64,000 nucleotides of DNA from JAYVJH01 sp043777595 (lineage in GTDB: Bacteria > Bacteroidota > Bacteroidia > Cytophagales > Spirosomataceae). Shown piece after piece: positions 1-8,906 of this stretch (its first letter is position 1; every line of letters begins with the position of its first letter). Made by a program: the position numbers and the translations under genes. Below the pieces are notes generated by a model. That model saw nothing but the letters and a program-made list of their open reading frames with translations. It was not told the origin of the DNA and did not search any database. Location of the stretch: the NCBI GenBank assembly GCA_043777595.1, contig JAYWHT010000094.1:38834-102833 (forward strand). Reading direction: 5' to 3'.

Positions 1-946
1 ATTTGTTTTGTGCTTCAAAACTGAGCGATTGCAAAATATGGTCTAACTCCTCTTGTGTTGCAAACGGGATTTTTATCTCGCCTTTGTTTTTATCGTCGCT
101 TTTTATCGAAACTTTTGTACCAAACAGCGACGACAGTCTGAACTGTAACGTCCTAAATTCTTGTTTTATTACATTGGCACGGCGTTCTTTGGCAAGCGGA
201 TTGTCAGAGAGTAGTTGTAAGTCTCGTACCGCATCTTCAACTTTTCGTACAGACCAACTCTCTTCTATTGTTCGGCGAAATATTTTGAGCTGAATCTCTG
301 AATTGTCAATATTGATAATGGCTCGGGCATGGCCCATGCTAATTTGCTCGTCACGGAGCGATGCCTGAATGAGAGGCGGTAGTTTGAGAAGTCTAATATA
401 ATTATTGACTGTTGTACGATTTTTGCCTACCCGCTCGCCCAACTCTTCTTGTTTGAGACCACAGTCTGAAATAAGCCGCTGGTAACTCAGTGCAATTTCG
501 ATAGAGTTTAGGTTTTCACGCTGAATGTTCTCAATCAAAGCCATTTCCAACATTTGCTGGTCGTTGGCCGTTCTTACATAAGTAGGAATACTCGTTAGTC
601 CAGCCATTCTGGAAGCCTGCAAACGCCGCTCTCCTGATATTAGCTGAAAACGGTCTTTACCAATTTGCCTGACGGTAATGGGCTGGATAATTCCCTGAAT
701 ACGAATCGACTCGGCCAACTCTTGTAATGCCTCTTCGTCAAAATACGCCCGAGGCTGGTATGGATTGACCTCTATTTGGTCTAATCCAATCTCTGACATC
801 ATACTTACCCCTATTTCGGGAGTATTCGGGTTGTTTGAGGCTCGCCCTGCTGGTGGATTGACGGTGTCGTTGTCTTGTAACAATGCACCCAAGCCACGGC
901 CTAAGCCTGTCATTCTTTTATGATTTATTTTTGTGGTATTTTCCAT
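1..946 (-). CDS. parB: ParB/Spo0J-family chromosome partitioning protein (3' end outside window)
   Basis: The minus strand from the ATG at 946 stays open to the window edge (315 codons, no stop). ParB proteins bind parS sites, spread as CTP-dependent clamps and act with ParA in segregating the origin region. The N-terminus has the typical GLGRGLGALL motif. Then come the ParB nuclease-like/CTPase domain with GERRLQASRMAG, the block ENIQRENLNSIEIALSYQ and a helix-turn-helix (KQEELGERVGKNRTTVNNYIRLL). A shorter start at 913 (MTGLGRGLG) is equally possible. It lies just downstream of parA on the same strand, the usual parAB order. The C-terminal dimerisation region is cut off by the window, not necessarily truncated in the genome. 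Confidence 0.95.
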   Translation of the reverse strand, partial: MENTTKINHKRMTGLGRGLGALLQDNDTVNPPAGRASNNPNTPEIGVSMMSEIGLDQIEVNPYQPRAYFDEEALQELAESIRIQGIIQPITVRQIGKDRFQLISGERRLQASRMAGLTSIPTYVRTANDQQMLEMALIENIQRENLNSIEIALSYQRLISDCGLKQEELGERVGKNRTTVNNYIRLLKLPPLIQASLRDEQISMGHARAIINIDNSEIQLKIFRRTIEESWSVRKVEDAVRDLQLLSDNPLAKERRANVIKQEFRTLQFRLSSLFGTKVSIKSDDKNKGEIKIPFATQEELDHILQSLSFEAQNK

Positions 947-977
947 TTTTTAATTTATTTATTGACTGATACAATCT

Positions 978-1757
978 CTAATCTTGTTCTATCAGTCCGT
1001 TTCGTGTCAATATTTCTCTCGCCAAATTCAAATAACTAATCGCCCCTTTACTTTCAGAATCTTGCACAATAGCTGGCACGCCGTAACTCGGCGACTCACT
1101 TAATCTAATATTTCTGGGAATAATTGTATTGAAGACCATCTGCTTAAAATGCGACGTTACCTCGTTTACGACTTGGTTTGATAGCCGTACACGCAAGTCG
1201 TACATGGTCAATAAAATACCCTCGATGGTGAGTTCGGTATTGAGGCGAGACTGGATAATTTTGACGGTGTTGAGCAATTTGCCGAGGCCCTCTAATGCAA
1301 AATATTCACACTGAACAGGTATAATCACCGAGTCGGCAGCGGTAAGGCTATTGATGGTAATAAGCCCCAGCGACGGAGAGCAGTCCACAATAATAAAGTC
1401 AAAATCGTCTTTGATGGTGGCCAATGCTTCCTTCATTTTTTCCTCACGATTTTTGAGGTTAATCATTTCGATTTCAGCACCCACCAAGTCAATGTGAGAA
1501 GGCAATAAATAAAGGTTGGGAAATTCGGTTTCGATGATAGAGTCTTCGGCAATTACGCCCTCGACCATACATTCATAGATACTAAACTGAATTTCCCGGG
1601 GGTCAAAGCCCATTCCCGATGTAGAGTTGGCCTGTGGGTCGGCATCTACAATCAACGTTTTATAGTCGAGCGTAGCCAAACTTGCCGCCAAGTTGATGGT
1701 GGTGGTGGTTTTTCCAACTCCACCTTTTTGATTTGCAATCGCAATTATTTTGCCCAT
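978..1757 (-). CDS. parA: ParA/Soj-family partition ATPase
   Basis: 259 residues, the usual length of chromosomal ParA (Soj). It is an ATP-dependent DNA-binding ATPase that works with ParB in chromosome segregation. The start has the deviant Walker A box KGGVGKTTTTINLAASLA, preceded by IIAIANQ. Further on are the A' motif (IVDADPQANSTSG), the Walker B-like IIVDCSPSLG and the late block GVPAIVQDSESKGAISYLNLAREI. It ends 32 bp before the parB ATG on the same strand, so the two are probably co-transcribed. Confidence 0.96.
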   Translation of the reverse strand: MGKIIAIANQKGGVGKTTTTINLAASLATLDYKTLIVDADPQANSTSGMGFDPREIQFSIYECMVEGVIAEDSIIETEFPNLYLLPSHIDLVGAEIEMINLKNREEKMKEALATIKDDFDFIIVDCSPSLGLITINSLTAADSVIIPVQCEYFALEGLGKLLNTVKIIQSRLNTELTIEGILLTMYDLRVRLSNQVVNEVTSHFKQMVFNTIIPRNIRLSESPSYGVPAIVQDSESKGAISYLNLAREILTRNGLIEQD

Positions 1758-1814
1758 TGTAGTTATTGATTTACAGCGGTCAAATATCCGACATTCAGAG
1801 CAAAGAACAAAGAC

Positions 1815-1847
1815 GTTCCACGAAAAAAAACTAAATATGTTTCACGT
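1815..1847. promoter_or_regulatory. Pair of degenerate parS-like motifs
   Basis: The 92-bp gap upstream of parA holds GTTCCACG (1815-1822) and TGTTTCACGT (1838-1847). Both match the left half of the canonical ParB site TGTTYCACGTGAAACA. Neither has a complete right half: by eye about 12/16 for the first and 10/16 for the second. Their position beside parAB makes a ParB-binding role plausible, but chance similarity is not excluded. Confidence 0.3.
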
Positions 1848-1849
1848 TC

Positions 1850-2398
1850 TTATATTCGGGGCTTCCAAGCCACCTCTTCCGACCCCAATTCATGTGTCAT
1901 CAGTCGTGAGAGCATAAACAAATAATCAGACAGTCGATTTAGATACTTAATCACCAGCATATCAACAGGTTGCTGACCATTGAGCGTGATAATGAGTCGC
2001 TCCGCCCGACGACAAACTGTACGAGCAACATGGCAAAAAGACACAGACTGATGCCCGCCTGGTAGTACAAAAGCCCGCAATGGCGGTACAACGGCATCGA
2101 TAGCGTCCATCTCAGATTCTAATAATTTAATATCAGCCTCATGCAAATCGGGTATTATTTTTTTGGTTTGCTCGGGTTCAGATGCCAAAATTGACCCAAC
2201 GGTAAACAATCGGTCTTGGATTTCTTTTAATAAACTGCGGCGTGGTTCATTTACGGGTTGGTCTCTTACTAATCCAATATAAGAATTAAGTTCGTCTATC
2301 GTACCATAGGCTTCAATACGGAGCGAAGCCTTGCTTACCCGAGTGCCGCCTACGAGCGAAGTTGTGCCTTTGTCGCCAGTTTTAGTATAAATTTTCAT
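1850..2398 (-). CDS. Cob(I)yrinic acid a,c-diamide adenosyltransferase, PduO type
   Basis: 182 residues, full length for the PduO-type ATP:corrinoid adenosyltransferases. These transfer the 5'-deoxyadenosyl group of ATP to cob(I)alamin, giving coenzyme B12. The N-terminal ATP-binding signature IYTKTGDKGTTSLVGGTRV is clear, followed by KASLRIEAYGTIDELNSYIGL. Toward the C-terminus is the conserved helix with CHVARTVCRRAERLI and YLNRLSDYLFMLSRL. No other B12 gene is seen nearby, which fits a salvage role serving B12-dependent enzymes elsewhere. It is on the same strand as parA, with a 92-bp gap. Confidence 0.93.
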   Translation of the reverse strand: MKIYTKTGDKGTTSLVGGTRVSKASLRIEAYGTIDELNSYIGLVRDQPVNEPRRSLLKEIQDRLFTVGSILASEPEQTKKIIPDLHEADIKLLESEMDAIDAVVPPLRAFVLPGGHQSVSFCHVARTVCRRAERLIITLNGQQPVDMLVIKYLNRLSDYLFMLSRLMTHELGSEEVAWKPRI

Positions 2399-2465
2399 AT
2401 TGGGTCAATTTGTTTCTGTAATTTTGTGAGATTGTAACATCAAAGCCCACAAAAAGGTTGTAAGT

Positions 2466-2491
2466 CTATGAAAATATTGGCTGCTGAGTTT
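2466..2491 (+). repeat. 26-bp imperfect direct repeat, copy 1 (second copy at 2814-2839)
   Basis: The sequence from CTATGAAAATAT through CTGCTGAGTTT occurs here and again at 2814-2839, spanning the engB ATG. The two copies differ only at three adjacent bases (TGG against CCT) and lie 348 bp apart. In both, the ATG begins an open reading frame reading MKI followed by two variable residues and AEF. Confidence 0.85.
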
Positions 2492-2794
2492 CTTTCCCGT
2501 GATTTATTACAAAAAATAAATACGCAACTTACTAACACCATGACAACCAAAGAAAAATACCAAGCTCTTGCGATAAGTTTGAAAAACACCAGTAACATCG
2601 TCGAAAAAAAATCAAAACTACAGGCTATTTATAAATTGGTCGATGGTTGTTCTGATGAAGAGCAAGAAGGTTTATTTTTAGAGACTGCCAATGAGCCTTT
2701 GAGTGAGGAAGAAAAAGCACTCCAATCAAAAATTATTTCGGCTGGTTTGCCCTCTTATCCCGATTTTTTGGCACGGACAGCCCCCACATATTAA
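2468..2794 (+). CDS. Hypothetical protein upstream of engB
   Basis: 108 residues if started at 2468; an internal ATG at 2540 (MTTKEKYQALAISL) would give 84 residues. I do not recognise a family. The protein is charged and mostly helical in appearance, with no signal peptide, membrane segment or Cys pair. The first 26 bp around the 2468 start almost duplicate the engB start region at 2814-2839 (23 of 26 positions identical). The segment coding this protein may therefore have been inserted at, or duplicated from, the engB start, and the 2540 ATG may be the original start. It ends 21 bp before engB on the same strand. Confidence 0.6.
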   Translation: MKILAAEFLSRDLLQKINTQLTNTMTTKEKYQALAISLKNTSNIVEKKSKLQAIYKLVDGCSDEEQEGLFLETANEPLSEEEKALQSKIISAGLPSYPDFLARTAPTY

Positions 2795-2815
2795 ATTTTG
2801 CTACTAAAACTTTCT

Positions 2816-3421
2816 ATGAAAATATCCTCTGCTGAGTTTGTCAAAAGCTCTTCTAAATTGGCCGAATGTCCACCTGCCGATAAACCCGAATATGCCTTTA
2901 TTGGCCGTTCAAATGTTGGTAAGTCGTCGCTTATCAATGCCATTGTAGGGCGTAAGGACTTGGCCAAAACCTCTGGACAACCTGGCAAAACGCAGTTAAT
3001 CAATCACTTTGTGATAAACAAAAGCTGGTGTTTGGTGGACTTGCCGGGTTATGGCTATGCTAAAGTGTCGCAAACGAGCCGCAAACAATGGCAAGGCATG
3101 ATTGACCAATATCTCAACAAAAGAGAGTCGTTGATGGCTGTTTTTGTGCTGGTGGACGGGCGAATTGAGCCTCAAAAATCAGACCTTGATTTTATTACTA
3201 AATGGGCTTCGACTGGTTTGCCAATTATTGTCGTTATGACCAAAACCGATAAACTAAGCGGCCCAAAACTCGAAGCTGCTATTGAAACCTACAAAAAAAC
3301 GCTACTCGAAACTTGGGAAGAACTGCCACCGTTTTTTATAACATCGGCGGTATCGCATCTGGGTACCGATTTGATACTGAACCAAATAGAAGAATGGAAC
3401 GGGGCTTTTGAAGCACAATAA
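2816..3421 (+). CDS. engB: Ribosome biogenesis GTP-binding protein EngB/YsxC
   Basis: About 201 residues from the ATG at 2816, full length. EngB is an essential TRAFAC-class GTPase acting in late large-subunit ribosome assembly. G1 is GRSNVGKSSLINAI; the G2 region is TSGQPGKTQLINHF; G3 is LVDLPGYGYAKV, diagnostic for this family; G4 is VMTKTDKL; and a G5-like TSA is in FFITSAVSHLG. A TTG 18 bp upstream is in frame but the ATG better matches the family N-terminus. It is followed after 3 bp by a thioredoxin-like gene. Confidence 0.95.
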   Translation: MKISSAEFVKSSSKLAECPPADKPEYAFIGRSNVGKSSLINAIVGRKDLAKTSGQPGKTQLINHFVINKSWCLVDLPGYGYAKVSQTSRKQWQGMIDQYLNKRESLMAVFVLVDGRIEPQKSDLDFITKWASTGLPIIVVMTKTDKLSGPKLEAAIETYKKTLLETWEELPPFFITSAVSHLGTDLILNQIEEWNGAFEAQ

Positions 3422-3424
3422 ACC

Positions 3425-3922
3425 ATGAAAAAAACATTACTGCTGCTCTCAATCGTACTGATTTGTAATGTTGTGGTTGCTCAAAAAAGGGTATTGATAT
3501 TGATTTTTTTTGATACCGAATGTCCCATTTGCCAAACCTATACAGGTAAATTGCAGGGATTTTACGACAAATATAAAAGACAGATAGATTTTAAAATTAT
3601 TTATCCAACCAAAAATACAAAACAAAAAGCCGTTCGGCAGTTTCAGAAAGAATATGATTTTAAAATACCCTTTGTGATTGATACGGAGCATATTTTAGTA
3701 AAAAAATGGAACGCCACAACTACGCCCGAGGTTGTGATGGTGAATGAAAAGGGCGAAATTATATACCGTGGAGCAGTCGATAATCAGTTTGTGGGTTTGG
3801 GTAAATTTAGACCAAAAACTACCGAAACCTACCTACAAGATGCCATCGAAAACGAGCTTCATAGCCTACCAATAAACCCACAAAAAACAGAGCCAATTGG
3901 CTGTTTGATTAACCGAAAATAA
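3425..3922 (+). CDS. Secreted thioredoxin-like / redoxin protein
   Basis: 165 residues with a Sec signal peptide (MKKTLLLLSIVLICNVVVAQ), so probably periplasmic. The thioredoxin-like fold starts at VLILIFFDTECPICQTYTGKL, with a CPIC pair in the place of the redox-active CXXC, and continues to a cis-Pro-like TTTPEVVMVNEKGEIIYRGAVDN segment. This pattern resembles AhpC/TSA-type redoxins with the substrate side IPFVIDTE. A third Cys is near the end (PIGCLINRK). The exact substrate is unknown. It follows engB by 3 bp and precedes the GH13 gene by 14 bp, suggesting co-transcription. Confidence 0.85.
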   Translation: MKKTLLLLSIVLICNVVVAQKRVLILIFFDTECPICQTYTGKLQGFYDKYKRQIDFKIIYPTKNTKQKAVRQFQKEYDFKIPFVIDTEHILVKKWNATTTPEVVMVNEKGEIIYRGAVDNQFVGLGKFRPKTTETYLQDAIENELHSLPINPQKTEPIGCLINRK

Positions 3923-3936
3923 ACAAAAAACGACAG

Positions 3937-5586
3937 ATGCAAGCTAATTGGTGGAAAGAAGCCGTTGTATATCAGGTATATCCACGAAGTTTTAAGGACT
4001 CAAATGCTGATGGTATTGGCGACCTGCGAGGGCTTACGTCTAAGCTCGACTATTTGCAAGATTTGGGCATAGATGTCATCTGGCTTAGTCCACATTTCAA
4101 GTCGCCCAATGCCGACAATGGCTATGATATAGCTGACTATGAGGCTATTATGACAGAGTTTGGTACAATGGACGACTTTGACCAGATGCTGGCCGAAGTA
4201 CATAATCGTGGTCTCAAACTAATTATAGATTTGGTCGTCAATCATTCGTCAGACGAGCATCGGTGGTTTCAGGAAGCCCACTTATCCAAAGATAATCCAT
4301 ATCGAGATTATTATATCTGGAAATCAGAAATACCTAATGACTGGATTTCATTTTTTTCGGGTTCGGCTTGGGACTTGGACGAATTGACAAATGAATATTA
4401 CTTGCACCTGTTTGTCAAAAAACAACCTGACTTAAACTGGGAAAATCCCAAACTGCGCCAAGAAATTTATAAAATGATGCGTTTTTGGTTGGACAAAGGC
4501 GTGAACGGGTTTAGAATGGACGTAATTTCGGTTATTTCCAAAGACCAGTCATACCCCAATTTTCCTGCCGACCGCTTTGGCGATTTGTCGTTTTATGCCA
4601 ATGGCCCACGAGTACACGAGTTTTTACAGGAAATGAACCAAGAAGTACTCTCAAAATACGACTGTATGACAGTCGGTGAAGCCTTTGGCGTGGGGCCAGA
4701 CGATGCGCTTGACTATGTGGGGGAGGCTCGCAAAGAACTCAACATGATTTATCATTTTGACCACGCCGTACCTCGTGATGAGATTTGCTTTGTTAGTCCC
4801 AAAAATGAATTTAATTTGTCAGAATTGAAACAAATATTCCAAAAATGGGATAATTCACTCAAACCTGATGGTTGGAATACCGTTTATTTTGGCAATCACG
4901 ACAACCCACGGCTGCTGTCTCGGTTTGGTGATGTCGAAAATTATCGTTCAGAATCGGCCAAAATGTTGGCAACAGTACTACTGACTTTGCGAGGTACGCC
5001 ATATCTCTATCAAGGCGATGAAATTGGAATGTCTAATTGTGAGTTTGAAGCCATCAGTGAGTTTGACGATGTGCAGGTACACAATGCCTACAAAATATTG
5101 GTAACAGATGGCGAATATTCGGACGTACAATTCTTGAAAAGTGCCAACAAAATAGCCCGAGACCACGCCCGAACGCCTATGCAATGGACAAACAAAGCGC
5201 AGGCGGGTTTTACGGACGGCCCAGCGACATGGTTAAAAGTAAACTCAAATTATGCCCAAGTCAATGTCGAAACCCAACAGGCAGACCCAGATTCGACACT
5301 AAATTATTACAAAAAACTATTGCGCTTTCGTAAACAAAACCCAGTATTAGTTTATGGCACTTACCAAGATTTATTACCAGAAAGTAATAGCGTTTGGGCT
5401 TATTTTCGTGTCAACATTGATAATAAGATGCTGATTGTCAATAATTTTACAAATCAGAATCAATTATATACTTTACCGCCAGAGATGACTACTGGCAAGG
5501 TAATGATTTCAAATTATAGTCAATCAACAAATCTACAACCAACCATCACGCTTCGCCCTTTTGAAGCTTTGATTGTTACATTCTAA
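3937..5586 (+). CDS. GH13 alpha-glucosidase (oligo-1,6-glucosidase-like)
   Basis: 549 residues, full length for family GH13 alpha-glucosidases, which hydrolyse terminal alpha-linked glucose from malto- or isomalto-oligosaccharides. All conserved regions are present: region I DLVVNHSSDEH (about 98-108); region II GFRMDVISV with nucleophile Asp195; region III TVGEAFG with acid/base Glu248; region IV FGNHDNPR with Asp322. The residue after the nucleophile is Val, which in studied enzymes goes with alpha-1,6 preference. There is no signal peptide, so it is cytoplasmic. A trehalose-6-phosphate hydrolase function is less likely but not excluded. It is followed after 8 bp by a DUF423 gene. Confidence 0.93.
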   Translation: MQANWWKEAVVYQVYPRSFKDSNADGIGDLRGLTSKLDYLQDLGIDVIWLSPHFKSPNADNGYDIADYEAIMTEFGTMDDFDQMLAEVHNRGLKLIIDLVVNHSSDEHRWFQEAHLSKDNPYRDYYIWKSEIPNDWISFFSGSAWDLDELTNEYYLHLFVKKQPDLNWENPKLRQEIYKMMRFWLDKGVNGFRMDVISVISKDQSYPNFPADRFGDLSFYANGPRVHEFLQEMNQEVLSKYDCMTVGEAFGVGPDDALDYVGEARKELNMIYHFDHAVPRDEICFVSPKNEFNLSELKQIFQKWDNSLKPDGWNTVYFGNHDNPRLLSRFGDVENYRSESAKMLATVLLTLRGTPYLYQGDEIGMSNCEFEAISEFDDVQVHNAYKILVTDGEYSDVQFLKSANKIARDHARTPMQWTNKAQAGFTDGPATWLKVNSNYAQVNVETQQADPDSTLNYYKKLLRFRKQNPVLVYGTYQDLLPESNSVWAYFRVNIDNKMLIVNNFTNQNQLYTLPPEMTTGKVMISNYSQSTNLQPTITLRPFEALIVTF

Positions 5587-5594
5587 ACAAAACG

Positions 5595-5975
5595 ATGAAC
5601 AAATTTTTCATACAATCAGGTGCTATTTTGGGAGCATTGGGTGTGTTGGTTGGTGCTTTTGGCGCACACGCCCTCAAACCAACGCTCGAAGCCGCAGGCC
5701 GCTCAGATACTTTTGAGACGGCTGTCAAATACCAGTTTTATCATGCACTGGCATTGGTTTTGGTGGGTATATTAACGCAAAATGCTACACCAGCCGCTAC
5801 TAAACTTTATGGCTGGGCGGGTTATGCGTTTTTGTTGGGGACAATTATCTTTTCAGGCGCACTCTATACCATTTGTTTGTCGGGTATCAAAGCCTTTGGC
5901 GCAGTTGCACCCATCGGTGGAGTGGCCCTAATTGTGGGTTGGGTATTATTGTTTTGGGCAAGTTCCAAGTCCTAA
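5595..5975 (+). CDS. DUF423 family small membrane protein
   Basis: 126 residues with four hydrophobic segments, matching the YgdD/DUF423 family of small inner-membrane proteins of unknown function. The family start is very clear: GAILGALGVLVGAFGAHALK, then the charged stretch TFETAVKYQFYHALALVLVGIL. It sits 8 bp behind the GH13 gene. It converges with uvrA, whose stop is only 3 bp away on the other strand, leaving no room for a separate terminator. Confidence 0.92.
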   Translation: MNKFFIQSGAILGALGVLVGAFGAHALKPTLEAAGRSDTFETAVKYQFYHALALVLVGILTQNATPAATKLYGWAGYAFLLGTIIFSGALYTICLSGIKAFGAVAPIGGVALIVGWVLLFWASSKS

Positions 5976-5978
5976 GTT

Positions 5979-8822
5979 TTAAGCCAGTTCCATCTTCAAA
6001 AACTTACCTGTGTGGCTGCCTTTGGTTTTGGCTACTTGCTCGGGAGTACCTTCGGCTATGATGCGCCCACCCAAATTACCACCCTCTGGGCCAATATCTA
6101 TCACACAGTCCGAAACCTTAATAACGTCCATGTTGTGTTCGATAATCAAGACGGTATTGCCTTTATCCACCAGTTTGTTGAGTACACCCAGCAGTAGCTT
6201 GATGTCTTCAAAATGCAGACCAGTTGTAGGCTCGTCTAATATATAAAGCGTTTGGCCAGTGTCTCGTTTTGAAAGTTCTTCGGCCAATTTCACCCGTTGC
6301 GCTTCGCCTCCCGACAAGGTCGTGGCGTGTTGGCCGAGGGTAATATAGTTGAGTCCTACATCGTTGAGCATCTGTACTTTACGGTTTATTTTGGGTAAAT
6401 TTTCAAAGAAACCCAACGCTTGCTCTACCGTCATGTCAAGTACGTCAGATATTGATTTTCCCTTAAAACGCACCTCCAATGTCTCACGGTTGAACCGCTT
6501 GCCTTTACAGCCTTCACAAGCCACAAAAACATCGGGCAAAAACTCCATCTCAATCTTTTTCATGCCTGCTCCCTCGCAGTCTTCGCAACGACCGCCCTTG
6601 ACATTGAACGAAAAACGACCAGGTTTATAGCCTCTGATTTTGGACTCGGGCAACTCGGCATACAGCGACCGAATGTCGGCAAACATATTGGTATAAGTAG
6701 CTGGGTTTGAGCGTGGTGTACGGCCAATAGGCGACTGATCTACTTCTATCACTTTGTCGATATGTTCCAAACCTTCAATAGCCGAAAAGCTCATTGCTTC
6801 ACGTTTGGCATTGAAAAAATGTTTATTCAGTATCGGAAAAAGGGTATCGTGAATCAACGACGACTTACCACTACCCGACACTCCCGTTACCGAAATCATC
6901 TTGCCCAATGGCAATTTGAGGGTTACGTTTTTGAGATTGTTACCAACAGCATTTTTCAGAATCAGCGATTTGCCATTGCCCTCTCGTCGTTTTTTGGGAA
7001 CAGCTATCAAGCTACGGCCACTGAGATAGTCGGCTGTGGTTGAGCCATTTTTTAAAAACTCTTCTGGGCTACCCTGTCCCACAACCTGCCCGCCGTGCCG
7101 CCCTGCACCTGGGCCAATGTCGAGAATATAGTCCGATTCGAGCATCATGTCTTTGTCGTGTTCTACGACCAGCACGGTATTGCCCAAGTCTCGTAGTTTT
7201 TTCAATGAATCAATGAGCCGAACATTGTCTCGTTGGTGGAGGCCAATACTCGGCTCGTCCATAATATACAGTACGCCAGTGAGTTGCGTACCAATTTGCG
7301 TAGCCAATCTAATGCGCTGCGCTTCGCCTCCCGACAGGGTTTTGATGGCTCGGTTTAGTGTCAAATAATCCAGACCAACGTCTAACAAAAAGCCTACTCG
7401 TTTCTTGATTTCTTTCAAAACCTCACGAGCAATCACCTGCTGGCGGTCGTTGAGGCGGTCGTACAAATTTGCTAAAAAGTCAGAGAGTTCACGCACGTCC
7501 ATCTGTGCTAATTCTGAAATATTTTTACTGTCAATTTTTATCCACAAAGCCTCTTTTTTCAATCTTGCGCCATTACATTCAGCACAAGTATTGACGACCA
7601 TAAAGTCTTTGAGCCAGTCTTGCATTTTATCACTACCGCTTTCTTGTTGGCGTTTCAAAAACGTTACTATTCCCTCGTATTTCGTATTCCAATCTGTACC
7701 TTGGTATTTTGTGGACTGTACTGGCACGGGGTCGTCTGTACCATAGAGCATCATTTCTATGGCCTCAGCCGGAAACTGCTCAATGGGCGTGTTGAGTGTT
7801 ATTTTAAAGGGTTTGAGAAGTACTTCCAATTGTTTAAAAATCCACATTTCACGGTATTCGCCCAGCGGTGCTATTGCGCCTTTGTTGATACTTAGTTTTT
7901 TGTCTGGAATGATAGACTCTTCGGTAATTTCTTCGACCTTACCCAAACCCTGACAGGTAGCGCACCAGCCATAGGGCGAGTTGAACGAAAACAGATTAGG
8001 AGCGGGGTCATCGTAGCTAATGCCCGACTCGGGGTCCATCAGGTTTTGTGAAAAATAGTATAACTTACCCGAAACCTCGGCCATCATCACGCCCTTGCCT
8101 TGTTTAAGAGTAGTTCCGACCGACTGACTCAATCTAAAACGGTCTTCGGTTTTTGGAATAATTCTATCGACCACAATTTCAATATCGTGAATTTTATAAC
8201 GGTCGAGCTGCATTTTGGGCGTAATATCTTCGGTTTTTCCGTCAATTCGTACTTTGGTGTAGCCCAATTTGGCAATCTGAACGAATAGTTCTCGGTAATG
8301 CCCCTTGCGACCCTTGACGACTGGCGCAAGGAATGTTGTTTTTTGTCCTACAAATTGGTCTAAAATCTGGTCAATGATTTGGTCTTGGCTTTGCTTTATC
8401 ATTGGTCGGCCCGACACGTAGCTAAACGCCTCACCAGCACGAGCATAGAGCAATCTCAAAAAATCATAAATTTCGGTAACAGTACCAACCGTTGAGCGGG
8501 GATTGCGAGACGTCGTTTTTTGTTCGATGCTAATAACAGGACTTAGGCCGTTGATTTTATCGACATCGGGGCGTTCCATGTTGCCCATAAAACTACGTGC
8601 ATAGGCCGAAAAACTCTCCATATATCGCCGCTGTCCTTCGGCATAAATCGTATCGAAAGCCAAAGACGACTTACCACTGCCCGATACGCCTGTTACGACC
8701 ACTAATTTATTTCTTGGAATCGTTACATCAATGTCTTTGAGGTTGTTTTCTCGTGCGCCAAATACCTCAATATACTCATGGCCAGTTAGTTCTACGTCAG
8801 TCAGCGGTTTGTTGTTTGTCAT
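5979..8822 (-). CDS. uvrA: Excinuclease ABC subunit A
   Basis: 947 residues from the ATG at 8822; an in-frame TTG at 8828 is less likely. UvrA is the damage-sensing ABC ATPase of nucleotide excision repair, working with UvrB. Two nucleotide-binding domains are seen, each with GVSGSGKSSL (near residue 40 and near 640) and a signature LSGGEAQR. The zinc-binding inserts are complete: CATCQGLG and CAECNGARL in the first half, CEDCEGAGMKK and CEGCKGKRF in the second. The DEPSIGLHQRD and DEPTTGLHFED Walker B motifs are intact. It appears to be a single-gene unit. Confidence 0.97.
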   Translation of the reverse strand: MTNNKPLTDVELTGHEYIEVFGARENNLKDIDVTIPRNKLVVVTGVSGSGKSSLAFDTIYAEGQRRYMESFSAYARSFMGNMERPDVDKINGLSPVISIEQKTTSRNPRSTVGTVTEIYDFLRLLYARAGEAFSYVSGRPMIKQSQDQIIDQILDQFVGQKTTFLAPVVKGRKGHYRELFVQIAKLGYTKVRIDGKTEDITPKMQLDRYKIHDIEIVVDRIIPKTEDRFRLSQSVGTTLKQGKGVMMAEVSGKLYYFSQNLMDPESGISYDDPAPNLFSFNSPYGWCATCQGLGKVEEITEESIIPDKKLSINKGAIAPLGEYREMWIFKQLEVLLKPFKITLNTPIEQFPAEAIEMMLYGTDDPVPVQSTKYQGTDWNTKYEGIVTFLKRQQESGSDKMQDWLKDFMVVNTCAECNGARLKKEALWIKIDSKNISELAQMDVRELSDFLANLYDRLNDRQQVIAREVLKEIKKRVGFLLDVGLDYLTLNRAIKTLSGGEAQRIRLATQIGTQLTGVLYIMDEPSIGLHQRDNVRLIDSLKKLRDLGNTVLVVEHDKDMMLESDYILDIGPGAGRHGGQVVGQGSPEEFLKNGSTTADYLSGRSLIAVPKKRREGNGKSLILKNAVGNNLKNVTLKLPLGKMISVTGVSGSGKSSLIHDTLFPILNKHFFNAKREAMSFSAIEGLEHIDKVIEVDQSPIGRTPRSNPATYTNMFADIRSLYAELPESKIRGYKPGRFSFNVKGGRCEDCEGAGMKKIEMEFLPDVFVACEGCKGKRFNRETLEVRFKGKSISDVLDMTVEQALGFFENLPKINRKVQMLNDVGLNYITLGQHATTLSGGEAQRVKLAEELSKRDTGQTLYILDEPTTGLHFEDIKLLLGVLNKLVDKGNTVLIIEHNMDVIKVSDCVIDIGPEGGNLGGRIIAEGTPEQVAKTKGSHTGKFLKMELA

Positions 8823-8854
8823 ACACAATAAACTATCAAATATAGGTTGGGGTT

Positions 8855-8862
8855 CAAAGATA
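8855..8862 (-). promoter_or_regulatory. Putative -7 promoter element for uvrA
   Basis: On the minus strand this reads TATCTTTG, a match to the Bacteroidota -7 consensus TAnnTTTG, about 33 bp upstream of the uvrA ATG. I see no TTG at the expected distance upstream. Confidence 0.45.
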
Positions 8863-8906
8863 CGAAATTGATTTTTTGTTTTGGAATAATCATAACAGCG
8901 GTAGTT

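Noticed and set aside
5873..6061. 62-codon plus-strand ORF at the DUF423/uvrA border
   Set aside because: It runs out of frame through DUF423 and antisense to uvrA; no features.
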